Shown: piece by piece, positions 25,628 through 34,396 of the stretch
Layout of the letters: every line of letters begins with the position of its first letter
How positions within the stretch are numbered: the first letter of the stretch is position 1
NCBI RefSeq assembly: GCF_014191355.1
Contig: NZ_JACHWM010000020.1
Location: forward strand, 37,288 to 101,287
Direction: 5' to 3'
DNA: 64,000 nucleotides
Origin: Methylobacterium sp. R2-1
GTDB taxonomy: Bacteria > Pseudomonadota > Alphaproteobacteria > Rhizobiales > Beijerinckiaceae
Translations under genes and position numbers: made by a program
Notes under the pieces: model-generated
What the model was told of the DNA's origin: nothing
Databases searched by the model: none
The model's input: the letters and a program-made list of their open reading frames with translations, nothing else

Positions 25628-25707
25628 GGCCCCCGCGGCGGATTTGAACCGACCTGGGTCTCCCCGTTAGGGGGCCTTGTGTCGACAGTTGGGTCACCAC
25701 ACGGCGA
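25628..25707 (-). other. Degenerate tRNA-like sequence
   Basis: The minus strand contains GGTTCAAATCC, a T-loop-like stretch, followed by CCGCGGGGGCCA, which could be a 3' acceptor end. No matching 5' acceptor strand exists, the T-stem has a mismatch and no proper anticodon stem can be drawn. It may be a decayed tRNA gene or an integration-site remnant. It is not a working tRNA. Confidence 0.3.
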
Positions 25708-25848
25708 GATCGAAGACACGGCGGTCGGCAACTCGCGCGCAGCAATGTCCGGGTCTGGCCTGTCTGCTACTCATGGCTGACGCGGTACAATAGCTTCCGC
25801 TTGGCGGCAGAAAATGCCGCTCAGGTCATTGCTGGATTCGAGCTGGGA

Positions 25849-26403
25849 TCAATCCGATTCGGTATGGACGGTTTCCGGAAACCGCACCGTGGCGGCGGCC
25901 TGGGCGGCAAGCCCCTCGGCGCGGCCGACGAAGCCGAGTTTTTCCGTCGTCGTCGCCTTGATCGACACCGAGGAGAGCGGCACGCCAGCCACCTCGGCGA
26001 TGCGCTGGCGGATCGCTTCGCGATGCGCACCGATGCGGGGCGCCTCCGCCAGCACCGTCACGTCGAGATGGTCGATCTTGCCGCCGCGCGCCCGTACCAG
26101 CTCGCAGGCATGGGCCAGGAACTGGTCGGAGGCCGCCCCGCGCCACTTCTCGTCGGAGGGCGGGAAATGGGTGCCGATATCGCCGTCGGCGATGGCGCCG
26201 AGCAGCGCGTCGGTGAGCGCGTGCAGGGCCACGTCGCCGTCGGAATGGGCAAGCACGCCCCGGTCGGCGGGGATCTTCACGCCGCCGAGCCAGACATGGT
26301 CGCCCTCCGTGAAGGCGTGGACGTCGAAGCCGGTGCCGAGGCGGGTCACAAACTGCGTCAAAGCAAACGTCCTCTTCAATCCAAACTCGCTCACGGCCCG
26401 CAT
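25849..26403 (-). CDS. ispF: 2-C-methyl-D-erythritol 2,4-cyclodiphosphate synthase, stand-alone IspF domain
   Basis: 184 residues. The catalytic domain is complete: TRLGTGFDVHAFTEGD with the metal-binding Asp and His, GVLAHSDGDVALHALTDALL with the second metal His, DGDIGTHFPPSD and KATTTEKLGFVGR for nucleotide contacts. It converts CDP-methylerythritol phosphate to the cyclic diphosphate in isoprenoid synthesis and works as a trimer. In Methylobacterium and many alphaproteobacteria this domain is the C-terminal half of an IspDF fusion; here the IspD half is absent and a short unrelated N-terminus of about 24 residues replaces it. It may be a duplicated fragment made into a gene of its own. 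The start at 26403 is tentative. Confidence 0.85.
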   Translation of the reverse strand: MRAVSEFGLKRTFALTQFVTRLGTGFDVHAFTEGDHVWLGGVKIPADRGVLAHSDGDVALHALTDALLGAIADGDIGTHFPPSDEKWRGAASDQFLAHACELVRARGGKIDHLDVTVLAEAPRIGAHREAIRQRIAEVAGVPLSSVSIKATTTEKLGFVGRAEGLAAQAAATVRFPETVHTESD

Positions 26404-26461
26404 CTGCAGTAAAGCAGTCCTCTGCCTGCAGGGATCGAAGAAGCTGTGGCTCTTCGACGGG

Positions 26462-27325
26462 TCAGTAAGCCTTCGCCGAGACCATTTCGCCGCGTTTGGC
26501 TGCGCCTCCAACGGTTGACACTTGGAGGCCATCGCCGTCGACTCTCAGGCCTGCCGCCAAGCACGCCCTCTCGGAGGTAGTCAGGTGGCGGAACTTTCCC
26601 TTCGCGACGTCGCCGAGTCGTAGGGAACCCACGGCAACGCGTACGAGACGAAGCACGTTGACTCCGCTGAGCGCCATCATGCGTCGGATCTGACGGTTGC
26701 GGCCCTGCGTCAGAACGACTTCGAGCCAGGCGTTGCGTTCGCCCAGACGCAGAAGTGCCACGGATTTGGCTCCAAGCCTCTCTCCGTCGTCGACCACACC
26801 ATCTTGCAACCTGGAGAGCAGAGCTTCGTCCAAATGGCCGTCGATCTGCACATGGTAGACCTTCTCGACATTCGAAGCTGGATCAAGAAGGTGATGGGCC
26901 CAACGCGTATCGTTCGTCATGAGTAGCAAGCCCTCGCTCGCGCAATCCAGGCGCCCGACAGGCCCTAGGAACGGCAAGTCGTGCCCCTCGAGACAATCGT
27001 AAACCGTCCGGCGGCCCTGCGGATCACCGTATGTCGTGAGCAAGCCGCGCGGCTTGTTCAGCAACAAGTATACCTTTGTCGCGGACACGACTTGGCGGTC
27101 ATCGACGCAGATCGCGGCACGCCTGGGATCGACGCGCATGCTAGCGTGGCGAACCACATGTCCGTCGACGCGGACACGGCCGCTCTCGATCATGACTTGC
27201 GCCAACCGCCGCGAGCAGAAACCGAATTTAGAGAGAACCCGCGGCAAGCTGACGAGAGGAGGGCCCGAGTGGAACTCGAGTCTCCCCCTCGCCCGATTTT
27301 GCGAGTTGGCCCTGGACATGGACAT
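26462..27325 (-). CDS. RsuA/RluB-family 23S/16S rRNA pseudouridine synthase
   Basis: 287 residues. An S4 RNA-binding domain (LPRVLSKFGFCSRRLAQVMI, ESGRVRVDG) is followed by the RsuA-type catalytic domain with KPRGLLTTYGDPQGRRTVYD, the active-site Asp in GPVGRLDCASEGLLLMTND and VLTQGRNRQIRRMMA. It isomerises a uridine in ribosomal RNA, in the RluB, RluE or RluF line; which site cannot be told. ATG 27325 is chosen from two nearby Met codons, and the ribosome site is weak. It is followed at 58 bases by ispF on the same strand, and its start lies eleven bases from the stop of the preceding dehydrogenase gene. Confidence 0.9.
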   Translation of the reverse strand: MSMSRANSQNRARGRLEFHSGPPLVSLPRVLSKFGFCSRRLAQVMIESGRVRVDGHVVRHASMRVDPRRAAICVDDRQVVSATKVYLLLNKPRGLLTTYGDPQGRRTVYDCLEGHDLPFLGPVGRLDCASEGLLLMTNDTRWAHHLLDPASNVEKVYHVQIDGHLDEALLSRLQDGVVDDGERLGAKSVALLRLGERNAWLEVVLTQGRNRQIRRMMALSGVNVLRLVRVAVGSLRLGDVAKGKFRHLTTSERACLAAGLRVDGDGLQVSTVGGAAKRGEMVSAKAY

Positions 27326-27335
27326 GTCGAGCGCT

Positions 27336-28598
27336 TCAACTTGTAAAAAACTGCTGCGTCCCGTGCGCCTCGATCGCGCTCGCGAGCCGGGCAAGGGCGT
27401 GAACGTAGGCAGCTCTTCGGAGCGTCAGGCCACGCTCCTGCGCCAGGCGCCAGATGGCGTCACCTTCACGCTCCATCGTCGTCTGCAAGCGCGCGTGTAC
27501 GTCATCGATCGACCAGTAGTATCCTTGTCTGTTTTGAACCCATTCGAAGTAGGAGACGGTGACACCACCCGCATTCGCCAGAATATCCGGCAGGACGGCA
27601 ATGCCGCGGCGGTCGAGGATCGCGTCTGCCTCCGGCGTCAGCGGTCCATTGGCCAGTTCGAGGACGACTCTTGCCTTGATCCGAGACGCATTGCCCTCGT
27701 GGATCATGTCCTCCAGAGCGGCCGGAACGAGCACATCGCAATCCACGGCGACAAGGTCCTCGCTCGCCAAGGCCGAGAGGCCGGCGGAGCCGGCCATTGC
27801 CGTCACGCTTCCCCCCTGCTTCGCTTGGATGGCGCTGTGGGGATCGATGCCGTCTGGGCAATACACCGCGCCGTGCGAATCGGAGATCGCGACGATCCGA
27901 TGTCCGTCCTCAGCAAGGAGGCGGGCGATATGCTGTCCGGCGTTGCCGAAGCCTTGCACCGCAACGCGTGCCCGGGACGGCAGGCGAAGGCGGTTCGTGA
28001 GATGCCGGACGAGATAGTAGCCGCCGCGTGCTGTGGCATCTTCTCGCCCGAGCGATCCGCCAAGTGCCATCGGCTTGCCGGTGATGACGGCCGGAGCCGG
28101 CTCGCCCTGGATTGAGGCGTATTCGTCCGCCATCCATCCCATGATCATGGAATTTGTGTAGACATCGGGCGCAGGAATGTCGCGATTAGGGCCGATGACT
28201 TTGGCAAAGGCCTGGATATAGGCGCGGGAAAGCCGCTCTAGTTCGGTTTTCGACAGCGTCCGGGGATCGACGCGGACGGCGCCTTTGCCGCCGCCATAGG
28301 GAAGATCCATCACGGCGCACTTGAACGTCATCCAGAAGGCGAGCGTCTCCACCTCCTCGGCGGTGGCCTCTGGATGAAAGCGGATGCCGCCCTTCGTTGG
28401 CCCGCGCGTATCGTCATAGCGGCAGCGCCAAGCCATGAAAGATTTCCGGGAGCCGTCATCCATGCGGATCATCAGACGGACCTTCGTCGTCTCGCGTGGG
28501 TATTTGAGCTTCTCCAGCACATCCGCATCAAGGTCGAGGTGCCTCGCGGCATCGTCCAGGCGCATCAAGGCCTGGTCGAAAATATTCATGCCCTGCAT
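27336..28598 (-). CDS. Glu/Leu/Phe/Val dehydrogenase, probable NAD-linked glutamate dehydrogenase
   Basis: 420 residues, normal for small GDH enzymes. The substrate domain includes KGGIRFHPEATAEEVETLAF and the catalytic-Lys region DLPYGGGKGAVRVDPRTLSK; PAPDVYTNSMIMGWMADEY follows, and the nucleotide-binding part has RVAVQGFGNAGQHIARLLAE. It interconverts glutamate and 2-oxoglutarate plus ammonia with a pyridine nucleotide. The ATG at 28598 has AAAGGAAA upstream; the longer frame overlaps serC DNA. It lies directly after serC on the same strand, where a serA gene might have been expected, linking amino-group supply to transamination. Confidence 0.92.
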   Translation of the reverse strand: MQGMNIFDQALMRLDDAARHLDLDADVLEKLKYPRETTKVRLMIRMDDGSRKSFMAWRCRYDDTRGPTKGGIRFHPEATAEEVETLAFWMTFKCAVMDLPYGGGKGAVRVDPRTLSKTELERLSRAYIQAFAKVIGPNRDIPAPDVYTNSMIMGWMADEYASIQGEPAPAVITGKPMALGGSLGREDATARGGYYLVRHLTNRLRLPSRARVAVQGFGNAGQHIARLLAEDGHRIVAISDSHGAVYCPDGIDPHSAIQAKQGGSVTAMAGSAGLSALASEDLVAVDCDVLVPAALEDMIHEGNASRIKARVVLELANGPLTPEADAILDRRGIAVLPDILANAGGVTVSYFEWVQNRQGYYWSIDDVHARLQTTMEREGDAIWRLAQERGLTLRRAAYVHALARLASAIEAHGTQQFFTS

Positions 28599-28752
28599 TT
28601 TCGAGTTTCCTTTTGCTGCACTTTCGCAAACCCGCCGCTTTGCGGTTAGGGCTCGCCTGCCCCTGGCATTTCTGAGTGCCTCACGAGACTTCCGACCGCG
28701 GACGGTTCTCACCGTGGCGATGCCGGCGCAGCGCGGGTTGGGTGGAAGACAG

Positions 28753-30000
28753 TCAGTCCTGAAGATCTTGCTTCGCCTGGGCGAAGGCCCAGTCGAGCCA
28801 GGGAGTGAGCGCCGCGAGGTCAGAGGCCTCGACGGTGGCCCCGCACCAGATGCGCAGGCCGGCCGGTGCGTCGCGGTAGGCGCCGAAATCGAAGGCGACG
28901 CCTTCCTTCTCCAGCCGGCTGACGATGCCGGCGGCAACCTTCTTGACCACGGCGTCGCCCTTGACGAGCACGTCCGGGTCGGTGATCACGAGGCAGACGC
29001 CCGTATTCGAGTAGGTCGCCGGGTCCGCCGCAAGGTGGCCGATCCAGGGAGTACGCGCCACCCAGTCGTGGACCACCCGGGCATTGGCGTCCGCCCGCGC
29101 GTGCAGCGCGTCGAGGCCGCCGATGCTCTCGGCCCATTTCAGGGTGTCGATGTAGTCCTCGACCGCGAGCATGGAGGGCGTGTTGATGGTGTCGCCCTTG
29201 AAGATGCCCTCGATCAGCCGCCCGCCCTTGGTCAGGCGGAAGACCTTCGGGATCGGCCAGGCCGGCGTGTGACTCTCGAGGCGCGCGACGGCGCGCGGCG
29301 ACAGGATCAGCATGCCGTGCGCGGCCTCGCCGCCCATCACCTTCTGCCAGGAATAGGTGACGACATCGAGCTTGTCCCACGGCAGCGGCATCGCGAAGGC
29401 GGCCGAGGTCGCGTCGCAGATGGTGACGCCCTCGCGGTCGTCGGCGATCCAGTCGCTGTGCGGGATCTTCACGCCGGCCGTGGTGCCGTTCCAGGTGAAG
29501 ACGACGTCGTGGTTCTTGGTGTCGATCGCGTCCAGCGCCGGCAGGATGCCATGCTCGGTGGTGCGGACGACCGGATCGATCTTGAGCTCCTTCAGGGCGT
29601 CGGTGACCCATTCAGCGCCGAAGGAATCCCAGGCTATGACCTCGACGGTCTTCGGGCCGAGCATCGACCACATCGCCATCTCGACGGCGCCGGTGTCCGA
29701 GCCGGGAACGATGCCGATGCGGTAATCGTCCGGAACGCGCAGAACCGTGCGGGTGAGCTCGATGGCCTCGGCGAGCTTGGCCTTGCCGGCGGCCGAGCGG
29801 TGCGAACGGCCGAGCGCCGCGCCGGAGAGGGCATCGAGGCTCCAGCCCGGACGCTTGGTCGTCGGACCGGACGAGAAATAGGGCACGCGCGGGCGCGCGG
29901 CGGGGCGGTCGAGCGCAGCGCTCGACCGGTTCGCCCCGGCAAGAATGCTGCCGGGGTTGCTAGAGGCTTGTTCAGAAGAGTGGTCACAGCGCGGAAGCAT
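28753..30000 (-). CDS. serC: Phosphoserine aminotransferase, archaeal/alphaproteobacterial type
   Basis: 415 residues. After a low-complexity N-terminus comes the type-specific start VPYFSSGPTTKRPGW, then SGAALGRSHRS, RIGIVPGSDTGAVEMAMWSM, DATSAAFAMPLPWDKLDVV and the PLP Lys in TYSWQKVMGGEAAHG. It makes phosphoserine from 3-phosphohydroxypyruvate with glutamate as donor. In serine-cycle methylotrophs it feeds the serine pool. The ATG at 30000 gives about 40 residues before the conserved region; a later start is possible. The next gene upstream is homospermidine synthase, 41 bases away on the same strand. Confidence 0.93.
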   Translation of the reverse strand: MLPRCDHSSEQASSNPGSILAGANRSSAALDRPAARPRVPYFSSGPTTKRPGWSLDALSGAALGRSHRSAAGKAKLAEAIELTRTVLRVPDDYRIGIVPGSDTGAVEMAMWSMLGPKTVEVIAWDSFGAEWVTDALKELKIDPVVRTTEHGILPALDAIDTKNHDVVFTWNGTTAGVKIPHSDWIADDREGVTICDATSAAFAMPLPWDKLDVVTYSWQKVMGGEAAHGMLILSPRAVARLESHTPAWPIPKVFRLTKGGRLIEGIFKGDTINTPSMLAVEDYIDTLKWAESIGGLDALHARADANARVVHDWVARTPWIGHLAADPATYSNTGVCLVITDPDVLVKGDAVVKKVAAGIVSRLEKEGVAFDFGAYRDAPAGLRIWCGATVEASDLAALTPWLDWAFAQAKQDLQD

Positions 30001-30041
30001 TCGCTTGCCTCGATTGCGAGACGGGACGCCTCAAGGCGGTC

Positions 30042-31481
30042 TCAGCCGTGGACGAGCACGTTGCGGAACTGCCAGGGGTCGCTCGGGTCGATGTCCTCCG
30101 GGAACAGGCCCGGACGGTCGGTGAGCGGGGTCCAGTCGGTGTAGACGCCCACCACCGGGCCGAGATACGGCGTCTGCACGTCCAGGCAGCGGCGGAAGTC
30201 GATCTCGTCGGCCTCTACGATACCCGCCTCCGGGTTCTCCAGGGCCCAGACCATGCCGGCCAGCACCGCCGAGGTCACCTGAAGGCCGGTCGCGTTCTGG
30301 TAGGGGGCGACGCGCCGCGTCTCCTCGATCGAGAGCTGCGAGCCGTACCAGTAGGCGTTCTTCTCGTGGCCGTAGAGGAGCACGCCGAGCTCGTCGATGC
30401 CGTCGACGATCTCATCCTCCTCGAGGATGTGCTGCCGCTCCTGCACCTTGCCGGCATTGCCCCACATCTCGTGCAGCGAGAGCACCGCGTCGTTGGCCGG
30501 GTGGTAGGCGTAGTGGCAGGTCGGGCGGTAGACCGCCTCCTCGCCCTCGCGCACCGTGTAGTAGTCGGCGATCGAGACCGCCTCGTTGTGGGTCACGAGG
30601 AAGCCGAACTGCGCGCCGGCCGTCGGAACCCAGGTGCGCACGCGGGTGTCGGCGCCGGGCTGGAGCAGAAAGATCGCGCAGCGCGAGCCTTTGGTCTGCT
30701 CCTCGGCATTGGCCGGCTTCCAGGTCTCGTGGGTGCCCCAGCCGAGCTCGGCCGGCTGGTTGCCCTCGGAGACGAAGCCCTCGACCGACCAGGTGTTGAC
30801 GAACACGCCCATGGGCTTGGGGTGTTTGGCGCGCTGAGTGTCGCGCTCGGCGATGTGGACGCCTTTGACGCCGAGCTCGCGCATCAGCGCGGCCCACTCC
30901 TCGCGGGTCTTCGGCTCGGGCGTGGTCGAGCCGGTATCCTTGGCGATGTTCAGGAGCGCCTGCTTGACGAACCACGAGACCATGCCGGGATTGGCCCCGC
31001 AGCAGGACACAGCGGTCGGACCGCCGGGACACGCGGCGCGCGCCTCAAGGATACGGCCTCGCAGGGCATAGTTCGTCCGCTCCGCTTGGCTGGCACGACT
31101 GTCGAAGTAAAAGCCTGGCCAGGGTTCGGCGACGGTGTCGATGTAGAGCGCGCCGAGTTCGCGGCAGAGTTCGAGGATGTCGCGTGAGGAGGTGTCAACC
31201 GACAGGTTCACGCAGAAGCCCTGGCCGCCGCCCTCGGTGAGGAGGGGCGTGAGGACGTCGCGGTAGTTCTCCTTCGTGAGCGCCACCTTCTCGAAGCGCA
31301 GGCCGTGCTTATCGGCCAGGTCTTTGTGTGCGTCGGACGGATCGATGACCGTGAAGCGGCTCTTGTCGTACTCGAAATGCCGCTCGATCAGGGGCAGGGT
31401 TCCCCGCCCGATCGAACCGAAGCCGATCATCACGATCGGGCCGGTGATGCGGCCGTGCACGGGCCATCGAAGTTCGGTCAT
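30042..31481 (-). CDS. hss: Homospermidine synthase
   Basis: 479 residues, equal to the known bacterial enzyme. The N-terminal NAD-binding loop GPIVMIGFGSIGRGTLPLI, a second block with ALYIDTVAEPWPGFYFD, the CCGANPGMVSWFVKQAL region and the WKPANAEEQTKGSRCAIF block are those of the saccharopine-dehydrogenase-like Hss family. It builds homospermidine from two putrescines, or from putrescine and spermidine, via an NAD-dependent imine intermediate. Homospermidine is the main long polyamine in many Rhizobiales. The ATG at 31481 matches the family start; upstream in-frame codons add unrelated residues. Confidence 0.95.
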   Translation of the reverse strand: MTELRWPVHGRITGPIVMIGFGSIGRGTLPLIERHFEYDKSRFTVIDPSDAHKDLADKHGLRFEKVALTKENYRDVLTPLLTEGGGQGFCVNLSVDTSSRDILELCRELGALYIDTVAEPWPGFYFDSRASQAERTNYALRGRILEARAACPGGPTAVSCCGANPGMVSWFVKQALLNIAKDTGSTTPEPKTREEWAALMRELGVKGVHIAERDTQRAKHPKPMGVFVNTWSVEGFVSEGNQPAELGWGTHETWKPANAEEQTKGSRCAIFLLQPGADTRVRTWVPTAGAQFGFLVTHNEAVSIADYYTVREGEEAVYRPTCHYAYHPANDAVLSLHEMWGNAGKVQERQHILEEDEIVDGIDELGVLLYGHEKNAYWYGSQLSIEETRRVAPYQNATGLQVTSAVLAGMVWALENPEAGIVEADEIDFRRCLDVQTPYLGPVVGVYTDWTPLTDRPGLFPEDIDPSDPWQFRNVLVHG

Positions 31482-31741
31482 TACTACATTCCTGTGGGCG
31501 GAAGACATCGCGCAAAGCTGCGGCCGCGATTTCACGGCCTCGCCGGCAGCCGAACAATCGTCGGCAAGGATGCGAATAGTTAGAGATTCGGCCCGAGCGC
31601 GGGACGCCGGCTCTATAAAAGCCGTTAAGGTTCAAGGATTTGGAGCAGTATCCCAGACAGGATATTTAGGATGATGCTCTAAACCGTGGTTTCCGCATCG
31701 CCTTTTCCCGAAAGCCGATCACCACCTTTCGGGACGGTGCC

Positions 31742-32191
31742 CTAGCGGAGGAGAAGGCCGAACGGCCTGAAAGGTATAGGCTCGAGCGCAAATGCCGGCG
31801 GCGCTAAATCTGCGACTTCGAGGACGTGTTCCTGTCTCGCGGACTGGTCGCAAAAGGGCATACGGTCTCCTTTCTTGAGACCGAGGAGGGCTATGCCGAC
31901 CAGGCTCGCCGCGGAGACTTCATCATCCGCGTCAGTCGAAACCGTTGGAGACACGACTTTGCACCTCTGTACCAACGGCTCATCATTGAGCCGATATACG
32001 ACGCAACTATTTAACGTAACAGTATCTGTGGATGAAGCGAAAGCCCTACAGGAAGCTGACCGCTCGAGTTCCCTCAGCAGAAAGGCAGCATTCGGGTCAC
32101 CGCACTGGTAAGCGGCAAGACCGAAAGCGACAAGATGATCGAAGTCGTGATTAGGAAGCGAAATCGGCGGGAGTTCCCGAACGGAATCCAT
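31742..32191 (-). CDS. rnk: Rnk-like GreA/GreB C-terminal family protein (nucleoside diphosphate kinase regulator type)
   Basis: 149 residues. The N-terminal helix region LPPISLPNHDFDHLVAFGLA then FLLRELERSASC is the Rnk coiled-coil part, and the following NSCVVYRLNDEPLVQRCKVV and SLVGIALLGLKKGDRMPF are the FKBP-like GreA/B C-terminal fold. Such proteins bind RNA polymerase or influence nucleotide metabolism. GAGGTG lies upstream of the ATG at 32191. The protein is more diverged than the truncated second copy at 35049-35302; for instance the usual DDATGE-type turn is altered. A 21-codon open frame lies 155 bases upstream on the same strand. Confidence 0.75.
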   Translation of the reverse strand: MDSVRELPPISLPNHDFDHLVAFGLAAYQCGDPNAAFLLRELERSASCRAFASSTDTVTLNSCVVYRLNDEPLVQRCKVVSPTVSTDADDEVSAASLVGIALLGLKKGDRMPFCDQSARQEHVLEVADLAPPAFALEPIPFRPFGLLLR

Positions 32192-32345
32192 ACTGACACC
32201 TCACAGCGCGACCGCCCCGCCCGGCAAAGCCGCGCAGAGTGGATTCTCGCGCAGCCCTTCTGGCTTGCGCGTCGAAAAAGAAGAAGTGCTGGAGATTTAA
32301 CCCTGGAGCGAGCCGCGCCTCATGAGGCCGGCAGGGCGCCAGGGC

Positions 32346-32411
32346 TTAAATGCCTGCTTGCAGACTGCCCGCACGCCCTAAGAGGCGGATGCTTTGGAGA
32401 CGGTTCGGCAT
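32346..32411 (-). CDS. 21-codon open frame, copy A of a duplicated element
   Basis: Encodes 21 residues including LQSIRLLGRAGSLQAG and stops with TAA. A gap-free match exists at 34397-34462, with the same ATG and stop positions; 51 of 66 bases agree, and 8 of 15 differences fall at third codon positions. This is what a translated sequence would show, though no strong ribosome site is visible. It lies upstream of the rnk-like gene and might be a leader peptide. The function is unknown. Confidence 0.4.
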   Translation of the reverse strand: MPNRLQSIRLLGRAGSLQAGI

Positions 32412-32639
32412 GATTATGCTGAGTACAGGCTAAGCCATACGGGAGTCAAGTATGCGGAGCAGGATGTTTCTGTGGCCCTCAGGGGCCGATTTTGGCTCGG
32501 CTCAACGATTTGATTTGTGGTCGACTTCGCTGATGCTCGAGCAACGATCGGCAATTCTGCGTCGTTTTCCGAGCTCGTCGCTTGAGTGCGAGGGGTCGCT
32601 CAAGGGATTGACGCGGTCGCCATCATCCTTCGCTTCAGG
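32412..32639. other. Short gap between a 21-codon frame and the stress-protein remnant
   Basis: A 63-residue open frame at 32452-32643 on the plus strand is not protein-like and has no known relative. Confidence 0.35.
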
Positions 32640-33572
32640 CTAAACGTGTCTCTCAAAACGCCCGGTCACCGGCCGTTTCACCTTCGTCCGCGACGGCGCA
32701 GCAGGCGTTTTGTGAGAGACACTAAGGTCGGGCTGGGACAGCGGAATTACCAGCACGTCGGCGCCGCCCTTGGCAACGATGTCCTCGATCACGCTTCCGA
32801 AAAGAGCCTTCTGAGACCGCTCCGGGCATGCGTGCCCAGACGATGAGAGCCGAAGGCATTTGCTCGGCAAGGCGCACAATGACGTCCTGCGGGGACCCTT
32901 CCTCGACCCGCCTCGACCACCCTTGATTAGCCGGAGAATAGGTCTCGAGGAAATTTTCGACTTCTGCGGCGAATAAAACACGCCAGTTTTCGACGTAACT
33001 GTCGATGTGCTCGCGCGCAACGAAGAAGCCGGACAGCTTCGGCTTTCCCATTGCCTCGAATGCGTGCATGACGGTGACCCGCGCACAGTCCAAGAGCTTG
33101 AGCGATGTCGCGGCCCACGCTGATCGCGCAGATGCTTCCGAAGAATCGACCGGTACCATGACCCACCGTAGGGTGCCGCTGCCAGCTGCCCGACAACGAG
33201 GACCGGGCTCGGCGCGTTGCGGATCAGGCTACGGACGGTCCGCCCTGATTGGCGCGGAGTCCACCCGGAGGGTGCGCCAACCACGACCAAGTCGGCTTTG
33301 TGGGCCGCCGCCGCATCGAGGATTGCATCAGGCGGGCATCCGCCGACAACGAGCGGCTCACAGGAAATCTGGAAGAGCTCCGGCACAATGGCGATCTGCT
33401 CGACGGCCATATGCCGGGTCTCGTGAAGGTTCCGCTCGAGCTCGCAAAATCCTTCACCGTCCGCGACATGCATCAGGATGACCTCCGCCATGTGTTGGGA
33501 AGCCAGTATTCCGGTGCGTCGCACGGCGCGCTGCGAACCGAGTGAGAAGTCGGTAGCGACAAGAATACGCAT
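32640..33572 (-). pseudogene. Tandem universal stress protein with multiple frameshifts
   Basis: The first UspA domain (MRILVATDFSLGSQRAVRRT to PSPVLVVGQL, residues 1-133) is intact, with ADLVVVGAPSGW. The second domain starts in another frame (MVPVDSSEASARSAWAATS) near 33160, passes near 32845 into a third frame where GTHARSG can be read, and near 32808 returns to the first frame with KALFGSVIEDIVAKGGADVL and the normal end VIPLSQP. At least three small insertions or deletions are needed to explain this. Either the gene is decayed or the sequence here has errors. The N-terminal domain alone could still be made. Confidence 0.78.
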
Positions 33573-33915
33573 CAGTTTTCTCCGAAGCGGATTGGCATCG
33601 GTTGAAGTCTGAACTCGACAGGCTCGTTCTGATCGGCGGATTCGACCCGCGCGTACTCCGCCCCTGATGCTGCAGTCCCGATGCGGTTCTTGGGCTGTCG
33701 CGCCGGCTGAGATGGACAGTCCATTGCTCCGAACGGCGAGCCTTCGGCGCTCGCCAAGTTCGGAGGCTCACTGCCCTGCGACGAGGCGACCGGCTCTCAA
33801 ACGCGAAAGGAAAACTGAGATCATCATTGCTCTTGCTGCCCTAGCTATTTCCCCAAACACTCCAAGTTCCAGCGTGCATTCTGACGAAGAAGCAACCGGC
33901 TCGCCGGAATGCGCT
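33573..33915. other. Gap without a recognisable gene
   Basis: Between the stress-protein remnant and the HTH gene. No protein family is seen in either strand. It should contain the promoter of the stress-protein gene. Confidence 0.4.
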
Positions 33916-34251
33916 CTACACGTGACCCGATGTCTCGCCCTGGGAGACGTCAGAGGATTCATAGGCGGCTGCGCAGACGGCGGAGTCGCCTTTAAGTCCG
34001 GCGCGGGCGGCGAGCTCCACGAGTAGATCCCGAGAGTAGCCGGCCAGGCGGCCTGCCCTCAAATCCCGCACGCGAGCCATGCTGATGCCAAGCTGATGTG
34101 CCACCTTGCTCGGCGACTTCCGCTTCGCCCAGCGCTCCAACTTCGCCGCAACGTCGCACGGCAATATACCGGCGACGTCGTCGTATGCGGCGACCTTAGG
34201 CTGAGGCTCTTGCAGCAGACTTTCTTGGGCCCGTTCTTGGAACGCGTGCAT
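33916..34251 (-). CDS. Small helix-turn-helix DNA-binding protein (XRE/antitoxin type)
   Basis: 111 residues. The C-terminal half holds an HTH of the XRE/HTH-37 kind (SKVAHQLGISMARVRDLRAG followed by YSRDLLVELAARAGL), preceded by LPCDVAAKLERWAKRKSP. Proteins of this kind are often antitoxins or phage-type repressors, but no toxin gene adjoins it. The ATG at 34251 was chosen because the upstream 40 codons are unlike the family. A second 21-codon open frame ends 145 bases upstream on the same strand. Accessory-region origin is likely. Confidence 0.6.
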   Translation of the reverse strand: MHAFQERAQESLLQEPQPKVAAYDDVAGILPCDVAAKLERWAKRKSPSKVAHQLGISMARVRDLRAGRLAGYSRDLLVELAARAGLKGDSAVCAAAYESSDVSQGETSGHV

Positions 34252-34396
34252 TCGATACCTCAAGACATGACCGAAGCCCGCCAGGCGCGCCATTGCGCCG
34301 GGCCGGGTGGCGCCTCGGTGGGCGCGTGAAGGCAGAAGGTGACTGGGAGCCTTCCCTGGCTCGGACTTCATCCCGCTAGGATGTCCCGGGCCAGGG

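Noticed and set aside
25628..25707. Functional tRNA gene
   Set aside because: Only a T-loop-like part fits; acceptor, D and anticodon arms do not pair.
28599..28937. 113-residue N-terminal extension of the dehydrogenase
   Set aside because: It overlaps serC in another frame and is basic and low-complexity; the ATG at 28598 has a good ribosome site and gives the normal length.
28435..30144. 569-codon plus-strand open frame opposite serC
   Set aside because: A shadow in high-GC DNA; the minus strand encodes a complete SerC with all motifs.
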